From NCBI GenBank assembly GCA_037974665.1, contig CM075764.1, forward strand, positions 114,328,325 through 114,392,324: a stretch of DNA of 64,000 nucleotides, written 5' to 3'. Positions 56,476 to 64,000 of the stretch are shown here, piece after piece; within the stretch, counting starts at the first letter, position 1; each line of letters begins with the position of its first letter. The position numbers and the translations under genes are program-made. A model generated the notes under the pieces. That model ran no database searches and was not told where the DNA came from. It was given only the letters and a program-made list of their open reading frames with translations. Source of the DNA: Ehretia macrophylla (lineage: Eukaryota > Streptophyta > Magnoliopsida > Boraginales > Ehretiaceae).

Positions 56476-58231
56476 TATTCTCTGCCCATGCCCCTAAGGC
56501 CCATAGCGGGAACATCATGCACCGGACTGCCCTCTATGCTCCATAAGGGTACCTGTTTCAGCCTCAGGAGTTCAACTTTTTACCCGACTGGTGGATTCAA
56601 CAGCCTCAGTTGTGGTTTATAGAATTTGCAACAGGAGATATCAAGACCATAGAGTTGTAAATATCCAACACTGATGTAGAATAATGTAGGTTTCTAATGT
56701 GCAGGCCTTGTAACAATTTTTTTGGAGATTGATGAAAATTTTGTGATACAAATGAACACTTTTCATTGTAACTTGATGTATGAAACTCTTCGCAGGGGCG
56801 GAGAATGATCTATCCCACTTTTGAATCTAATTCATTAACGTTTTGAATTGGCTCTGAAGTTGTTTAAACCTTGACTAGTTAGGTTAAGGTTATAATTATA
56901 CATACAAATCTTAAGCATTTTCCAATTGAAGCCAAATCATTAGAAGCTTGCATACTGAATTGTTCAATTTTGATATTCCATCTTACATTGATTATGTTCA
57001 ATTTATATTTGACTTATAATTTCTACTTATATTCATCACATACTTAAATATTTTGGACTAATTGATTAAACCTAATATGTTGACAATTAGTGCAGGATAG
57101 AGATGGTTCAAACTTTTATAACTTTCTTGTAAGGTGGTTCCTTACTGGTTCATATAGGATTTCATGTGCCCTCTGCTACTTGGGGTGGAGTATCAACAAG
57201 TGATGCTTTACTTAAGTATTTTGAATTAGTTAATAAATGACAAACTAAGCTAACCCACAATAAAAATACAATATAAGTAAAGGTTTCTGTTTGACCTTTC
57301 GGCCATCTAATTTTTTAATACACAGGTGGCCTTCATCATTATGTGAGTTCTACTTATATATGACAGATGCATGACGCCATCATTATGTAAGTTTTAGTTA
57401 TGTATTACATATACATGACGATCAGCCGAATTATGTGAGGGGACCTATCACGTGGCAACTGATAGTGGTTCACATGGTGGGTCATACAAACTCGTGCGAT
57501 GTGCAGTCACATCTAAACGAACCAACCAACTTCATCAATTCAGCTGCATACCTTCCGCAACTGGAGCAAACCCTGCAAAAAAAAAAAATTGCTGCTGCCC
57601 CACGAATCTGTCATCAAAATTTTATTGGATAACTTCCACCTGGGATTGTCCATTGGAACAATCATTTTAGTTCATGCATTAATGTTGTATCTAGTTCTTT
57701 TAAAGATCAGGACTACACGTTTAGAAAGTTTTTCAAAGGATTTAAATTTTGAAACATATGATTTTATATAAAGAGGTATAGTGCAATTTAATTAAGTATA
57801 AAATTTATTGAGACTGACTCAAAAGAAAATAAATCTTTTAACTAATTTAAATTTAAAATGAAAGCAAATTTCCGGTTCACACGCCAAACATTTTACATGT
57901 TTTACCTAGTATTTCTCTTTTTTGGAGAAGAGAGCCACAATGCTAGGTTAAGAGAAGTGCATCATAAGACGACCAATGGTCTAGTTGTACTAGAAGAATT
58001 TGCATCATAGTACAACCTATGTGTAGAAGAAGAATACAGCAAAGAGTGTACTCCGGATAACCAGTACGATTGCATCATTGTACAGTATGTAGTGTAGATG
58101 AAGAATACACTAAGAGCTTATTTCATTTAGTGGGCAACATGAATTTTGTGTTCGATTTTGTTCATTTTATAGAACTTTATATAAGTCATTTTTAATTGCA
58201 CTTTACTTGATTTAACATTACCCTAGATATC
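56476..58231. other. FBT 3' flank and intergenic DNA
   Basis: The FBT 3' UTR probably extends to about 56780 (TTTTCATTGTAACTTG). After it come short degenerate repeats: a CATCATTATGT(G/A)AGTT pair near 57335 and 57378, and a TTGCATCAT.GTACA pair near 58000 and 58071. Nothing coding is seen. Confidence 0.4.
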
Positions 58232-58425
58232 ACGATTCCATGGATAGTTTCTTTTGACCTCATAATGGAGGACATAGCTTATGATCATCGACTTTGATCA
58301 TGCCACTAGACATTTGATTAAGACATTGCACAATGATCCGAACACTTTGTTGAATCTCTTTCAATACGAAGACAATAATGATCATAGCAATCTCCTTTGA
58401 TATCTATTGGCACGTTGGGATCCGA
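58232..58425 (-). pseudogene. Nuclear fragment of mitochondrial nad7 (NUMT), decayed
   Basis: The minus strand reads DPNVPIDIKGDCYDHYCLRI in one frame, then, after a frameshift, QQSVRIIVQCLNQMSSGMIK and VDDHKLCPPL with a stop, then KKLSMES. This matches the conserved core of NADH dehydrogenase subunit 7 (complex I 49-kDa subunit; family form GDCYDRYCIRIEEMRQS, then IIVQCLNQMPSGMIK). Plant nad7 is normally mitochondrial, so this is a short transferred fragment. Its frameshift, stop and substitutions show that it is old and non-functional. Confidence 0.75.
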
Positions 58426-60984
58426 TTGGATATTGACACATGGAATACTTAGTACAATATGGATAACTCTCAAATTTTGTATAATATAATGTTCCTCATT
58501 TGCCACTTTATTGAAATCCAATTTCATCTCTTTGTTACATTGTTAAAAATGATTTGATGCCATAACACTTTTTCTTTGCATTGGTTGTGCATTTCCTATT
58601 TCATAACTTTATTATCTCCATAATTGAGATCGATGCCTCTACTTTTGGGCCAAACCATGGGCCAAACCATGAGTATTAACTGCCAAAGTAGAGTCTACAT
58701 TCCAAAAGTTGCCATGCGCGCGGTTAGTTGTAAGCTGAATTGCCACATGTTAGAAGGTCAATTCTCACAAATGACATCGTTTAATATATATTATACGATT
58801 TATACTTTATTAGAATAAAAGAAACAACTATAGAACCAAAAGCTCCTACTAGGAAAATTAAAATAACAAGAAACAATATTGAAATTGAATATTGTTGAGA
58901 AACATCGATTTCATCTCAAAATTAATTTATATTATGTGATGTAGCAAGAATCTTATTTAATGGTTTAAAGTTTATGATTTATTAATTTGAGAGAATTGTA
59001 TTTTTTTTAACATTTTCCTTCACGTGTGATTAGGAATCGAATAAATGAGAAGAGTTGTCTAGGAGAAATGACATAATATTAGGGTATCCAATTTTTTCAC
59101 ATAGATAAGTCAATCGACTTTCAAGATCATCATATAAAATATTAGACTAATGCACCTAGTATCAATTAGTTTTAAGATGAAACTCCAGCTATTTAATGTA
59201 ATATCAAAGCCAAGTATGCGTATTGATCCTATATTATTCATCCACTTACGACCCGTTACTCTTCCCAATTTATTGTTTTCAATTAATCACGAGTCACATG
59301 TGAAAAAAGTATTGTAACATCTAATTATCCTACATAAATAAATCAAAACTTTTAAAACCATAAAATTATATTATCTCACGTAAATAAATCAGAACCACAG
59401 GTTATATTGCCCCATGAGATAGCTAGTTGACAAGGAATTCGCACGTCTTCGAGACACTACAAAGGATTTTCTTTAAAATAAACACAAGATTCAGCTTCTG
59501 TTGACCACATCATCAAAGGTACAATTATTGTTATTATTAAAAACACATCATGGGAATAACTATAATGATGGATGAGAATAATGGAGCATGATAAATAAAC
59601 AAACTTTTTCTTATTCAATTCATGCAACCCTAATCTAGCCATTAGTGCAAGATCTTATCAATACGCTTTCTTTTCATTCCTTTTTTCTACTCCTATTATA
59701 TGTTATGGATATCAAACAAAATGGTGGAGGATTCTATCGGATTAAGAATTTGTTGGATGGAAATTTGATCATGTCTCGAATTTGAAATAATCAAATTATT
59801 ATTATTTGTAAGAGCAATTGTGATAAATTTATACTTAACTAATCTAATCATATCTTTTCTAGGCTACATTATATATCTTGATATTTAAACACGAGTATGA
59901 ATTTGTAAAACTTTTTAAGAGTATTTTCCATAATTTAAAAAAAGACTCTATTGGATGGATAGATGAAAAGAAAAAAGTGGTTGAAAGAGAAGTGCTAGAT
60001 GGTGCATGTGGGGAAGCCATGTGGAGGACATTTAAATATTATGAAAGTCTCCATTAAAATTTTGATTCATACTTCTAATTATAGATAATGAGGAACCAAA
60101 CAAGACTCCATGTGAGAAATCATTGAAACTCTGAAAACTGGATCTAGAGCTAAAACCCATGTACAAATGATTATGCACAAGATGTTAATTGACATAGATT
60201 CTCAAATAAATGGGTGTATAGTCAGCTAACAACATTACTAAAAATAAAAAACAGTACATGAGGTCAAATACTACAACAACCTTGATTAGTCTAAAATTCT
60301 ATTCTTTTTTCAATTTTGATTCAATGGAGATTTAAACTATTTTTATATATGTTAGAATTAAGCGCTTATCAGCAGGTTAAAAATTTAAATATTAGTATAA
60401 CCGTAACTTTATTTTCTTATAATGGCAACGCAGAGCCCTGCATCTATACATATTGTAGGTACGGTGGGCTTGAGCGGCTTTGTAGTGAGCACAAGGTACA
60501 CATGTAGGATAGACTGTTAAGTACTGATACCACGTTCATACGTGATAGCGAATCTATAGGGTGATCACTAGTCCCCCATACGGCCAACAATATAATTTTT
60601 TAAAAATTATTACACACTTTAAGAATCGATCTTGATTTTTTTTTATTTTTTTTATTTCTTTACAAAAGTCAGTTCAACAATCATTTGTACATTCTTTCAC
60701 TTTTCATGAGGGTGGGCTTAGCCGGAATATCTTTCGGCTGAAGGCGACTGCAGATGGTGCACAAACAAGCCAAGTCTGCATCAGCCTTATTTCAATCAAG
60801 TTCTTGAAATGGTACTGAACGTTTCATGACTACAACTTGGTAGGCAAAAGTCATTTTCAAATACAAAAGGATAGATCTCTTAATATTGTCACACCCCAAG
60901 TCCAAAAATTTTACGTTTATGAGCGAGACTCTATCGTACGTTGAAAGTGTTAAAAATAATAAATAAATATATTTAACTTTTTTT
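58426..60984. other. AT-rich intergenic region with traces of dispersed repeats
   Basis: No gene is recognised. A short direct repeat (GGGCCAAACCATG twice) lies at 58646-58671. A less AT-rich stretch at 60440-60590 shares AGTCCCCCATACG with 12385. At 60885-60984 a dispersed repeat (TTGTCACACCCCAAGTCC .. TTAAAAATAATAAATAAATAT) begins and continues after the MITE at 62032, so the MITE inserted into it. The same family is at 14335-14660. Confidence 0.4.
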
Positions 60985-60987
60985 TAA

Positions 60988-62028
60988 GGTAGCGATTGGT
61001 ACACTGGAATAGATTTGGGTAGAAATGGAATGAGCCAATGAATGGAATGAAATTGAGAATATAATGAACTTGGGAATGAAAATGACATGTTTACTATGCT
61101 CTAAGAATTAAGAGTAGTAATATGAATAACTTATATAATATGACATAATTGTCATTTTATTATTATAATATTAAAATATAAATAAATATAAAAATAACTG
61201 TAAATAAAATAAACATAAATAATAATAATAATAACAACAACAACAACAACAATAAATAATAATAATAATAACAAATAAAAATAATAAATAATAATAATAA
61301 TAATAATAACAACAACAACATCAATAAATAATAATAAAAATAATAATTAGTATTAATAACAAAATAAAAATAAAAATAATAATAACAAGAATAATAACAA
61401 CAACAATTATTATTATTATTAACTTGGTATTATTATTTTTATTTTTTTCTTTTTTATTTTTATCATTATTATTTTACTTTATTATTATTTTAATCACTAT
61501 TATTATTTTTTAATTTTGTTTTTATTATTATTTTATTTATTTATTATTATTATTATTTTTTATTATAATAATAATATTATTTATTATTTTTTTTTTTATT
61601 TTTATTATAATAATAATATTATTTATTATTATTTTCGTAATAATATTATTTTATTTTTAATTATTATTATTATTATTATTATTTAATCACTATTATTATT
61701 TTTTAATTTTGTTTTTATTATTTTTATTTTCATTATAATTTTCATAATAATAATTATTATTATTTTATTATTACATTTTTTAATTATTATTATTATTATT
61801 GTAAAATAAATTATTTATAAAAGTTATGTTATATAAAGGTATGGTAGTTAAATTTATTTCAAACACATGAGAATGAGTCATTCCCATATATTTGGTCAGG
61901 AATGGCTATTCCCATATATGTGGGAATGATATTCCCAAGTTCATTCTCTCATACTAAACATGAGAATTAGAATATAATTGAGAATGTCATTCCATTCCCA
62001 ACTCATTCTTATATATTAATCACTGCCT
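60988..62028. mobile_element. PIF/Harbinger-like MITE with expanded trinucleotide core
   Basis: The ends GGTAGCGATTGGTA and, reversed, GGCAGTGATTAATA form imperfect inverted repeats flanked by TAA on both sides (60985-60987, 62029-62031), the 3-bp target typical of PIF/Harbinger. The subterminal parts (AATGGAATGA.. and reversed) are also inverted. The centre, about 61150-61800, is a long (AAT)n/(AAC)n tract that switches strand to (ATT)n near 61405. No transposase is present. Confidence 0.75.
61150..61800. repeat. Trinucleotide microsatellite in inverted halves
   Basis: The first part (to about 61400) is AATAAT/AACAAC-rich on the plus strand; the second part is ATTATT-rich. The halves are thus complementary over hundreds of bases with imperfections. 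Confidence 0.85.
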
Positions 62029-62031
62029 AAT

Positions 62032-62830
62032 AGTTTAAACTTTTAAATGAAGTGGTCTCTTAATATTGTATCAGAACAAGTTACCAAATGTTTTTGGGTT
62101 CAAATATAGCCGTCACCTATTTAAAAATATTAAAACTGCCAATGTGCAAGGCTAAAAACACGAATCCTGCCTACACATAAATGAGCGTGTTGAAAATAAT
62201 AAATAAATATAATAAACTCATCTCTAACCATTTAAACTTTTTAAAAATAAAGTGTAACTTAATAGAGAGTTAATTATCAAGTTTAAAATAGTTATTTAGG
62301 GTTATCATTTAAGTCCAAATTTCTAATTTATAAACAACACTTTTGTATCATGTCTTCCACCAACGTTGAATGTCATAAAAATAGCAATTCTTCGATTAGA
62401 AAGGAAGAAGTACATATTGAGGCATAACTTTTTCCCCCAAATTAAATCGATTCACTAGCAAATATTATCCATCAAGATAGCTAGGCAACAAATTTTACTA
62501 TTTATATTCATAGAACATGCCAAGAGATTAGTCGTCCATGGACCTGCTTATGATCCCTTAGAAGCATTAATTGATGGGGACTGAAGGAATGCTGTTGTGG
62601 CCACTGGACTTGCCGGTGGCCTACCAGACAAGAATTCACATGTTGAAAAACTAGTCGATGACGACGCTCTTCATGTGGCCAAAAAAATTGAACATTTGTA
62701 TTTATATATGGTGTGTCTCAAGTTTTAGAAACCCCACAAACATGCCCATTTTTTTTTGTCTCTGCGGACCAAAAGTTGAGAATATATGTCTTTTGAAGAG
62801 AACATAGACTGCATTAATTTGTTGAGATTA
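62032..62830. other. Dispersed-repeat remainder and intergenic DNA
   Basis: 62032-62260 contains two segments of the family with ATTAAAA..AATAATAAATAAATATAA (also at 14335 and 60885), including a TTGTATCAGAACAAGTTACC start. The remainder to 62830 has no recognised feature. Confidence 0.4.
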
Positions 62831-62836
62831 GATTAT

Positions 62837-63239
62837 TCTTAATAGCGGCTCTAAAAGATAATTTGGATATTTAACTCTCAAATTGGGTCTCCAAAAAATA
62901 ATGATTGAGGTTTTTACAGACATAGAAAAAAAAAAAAAAGCAATACCAATGGGATTTGTGAAACTCAAATATACATAGGGTCCTCTAATTTTTACATCAT
63001 ACACGATTTTTAAAGCAAAAATAGAGCCCCGGTATCCATTTTCTTCAACAAATTTATTGAAGAAAATGGAGACCAAAACTCTATTTTTGCTTTAAAAACC
63101 ATGAATGATGTCAAATTTGGTAGAAAAATATGGATTTGACATTTACAAACCTCCATTGGTGTTGTTTAATTTTATCCATGGAGTCTCTAAAAACCTTAAT
63201 TTTTGTCTTTTAGAGCCTCCATTGAGGATACCCTTAAGA
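62837..63239. mobile_element. Foldback MITE
   Basis: The two halves are inverted repeats for most of their length. A CTCTAAAAGA segment near the left end (62850) faces TCTTTTAGAG near 63205. The central 20-bp arms at 63007-63026 and 63079-63098 are exactly complementary, and inside them 63035-63048 pairs with 63057-63070. The left end has a deletion of about 20 bp. No coding region or clear target duplication is seen. Confidence 0.7.
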
Positions 63240-64000
63240 GGAGGGAGATAAATCTAATTTAGATAATTATTGGGATCCGTACGCAAGAGTATGCATTTGT
63301 GGATTTCGACTCCGATGCAATAATGGTGAACTGTTTACTTCATTTCGTTACAGTTGTAGTTTACTAGTATTAGACTTTTCTTATAAAAACATTATAAGGG
63401 GTCCAAATATCGCATTTGTTGGCATGATTTCCGACTTGGTCTTTTGTGTCCCTTTTTTTGTTTTTGTTTTTATAAAATATTTTCTTGCATCTCCATTTAA
63501 TTTAGCCCTTAAAATTGAGAAGTCTATCCTGTCAGAACTCTTTGACAATGTTTGCTACATTTTGACTAGGGAAAAGGGCAAAACAGCTCTCTATGTTTTG
63601 ACGAAATTATACGTTAGACTTTATGGTATTTTAAAATTTATTAACATCTTGTCATCTTGTAATTTATAAGATTGTATAGTAAGAAACCTCTCCGTGTTAA
63701 CAACGTTTTTATAATTTATATAGAGTACTTAAGTTATTATGGTGCCACATGGCCTAATATACAATTTTAACAAAATGTATATGGATCGAAGTTTTTACAA
63801 TTTATCCTTTTAAAAAGTACTTAGAAAGAATCTTCTTTGGTTGGCCAGAATACAATAAGTTTTTTTTTTGGATTCCAAAATACAATAAATATTAAGGGGC
63901 AAATTTCATTTTTGCTATTATTGCTTACCCTTTTAGTGTATACTTAGGGTTTCGATTATTGCTTTCACAATGACAAACCATGATCAAAATCGAAGATGAC
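63240..64000. other. Intergenic region at the right edge
   Basis: AT-rich. A stretch from 63575 (GGGCAAAACAGCTCTCTATG) resembles common dispersed plant repeats, but its ends could not be defined. No gene is seen before the window ends. Confidence 0.35.

Noticed and set aside
58318..58527. A 69-codon minus-strand frame taken as a small gene
   Set aside because: It is the in-frame part of the decayed nad7 fragment plus unrelated sequence.
1..64000. tRNA, rRNA or CRISPR features
   Set aside because: No cloverleaf-compatible tRNA, rRNA core sequence or regularly spaced short repeats were seen; the only tRNA-like boxes belong to the SINE at 33005.

Overview
This window is plant nuclear DNA, almost certainly from a eudicot. 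It is AT-rich, has spliced genes with GT..AG introns, and is packed with Ty1/copia and Ty3/gypsy LTR retrotransposons, hAT- and PIF-like MITEs, a SINE and LINE-like retroposons. Three host genes look intact: a GNAT N-acetyltransferase (15519-16106, +), an FCS-like zinc finger (FLZ/DUF581) gene of two coding exons (45037-46332, +), and a nine-exon plastid folate-biopterin transporter (FBT) gene (52241-56475, +). From memory, Arabidopsis has GNAT genes (At2g32020/At2g32030) next to FBT1 (At2g32040), so the pair may be a conserved block here stretched by transposons. No bacterial, CRISPR or operon features are present.

Layout. 1-10101: the 5' part of a Copia element (Copia-1, LTR 1654-1848), interrupted inside its protease/integrase region by a complete nested Copia element (Copia-2, 3203-7934, target duplication GTTTC). 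10339-11832: a solo LTR with perfect GTATA target duplication. 15519-16106: GNAT gene, followed 13 bp after its stop by the 3' LTR of an inverted Copia fragment (16120-17550) that looks like the missing 3' part of Copia-1. 17600-27397 and 32449-37806: two direct copies of a segmental duplication. Copy 1 carries a 7.0-kb internally deleted Sirevirus-like element (element A, 18913-25919) and a retroposon (26619-27210). Copy 2 carries a SINE (33005-33120) and a 3.0-kb non-autonomous LTR element (element B, 33849-36819). Each copy preserves the empty site for the other's insertions. Between them is a 5'-truncated chromodomain gypsy element on the minus strand (28063-32130). 37807-64000 holds the FLZ and FBT genes, several MITEs, two minus-strand retroposons, a RNase H fragment, a tandem hairpin repeat and a decayed piece of mitochondrial nad7.

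The most unusual item is element B. Between well-formed LTRs with target duplication, primer-binding site and polypurine tract, it has no recognisable pol genes. Instead, all in the element's own sense orientation, it carries pieces of at least two and probably three unrelated host genes: an RCD1/SRO-type WWE region, an FKBP62/65-type peptidyl-prolyl isomerase domain, and a short pentatricopeptide-repeat fragment. It resembles the maize Bs1 type of multi-gene capture. Other points of interest are a Copia element apparently split by an inversion, a tandem duplication that doubles the 3' splice site and start-codon region of the FLZ gene and creates a potential uORF, LTRs with non-canonical TA..TA ends, and ten copies of a palindromic octamer in element A.
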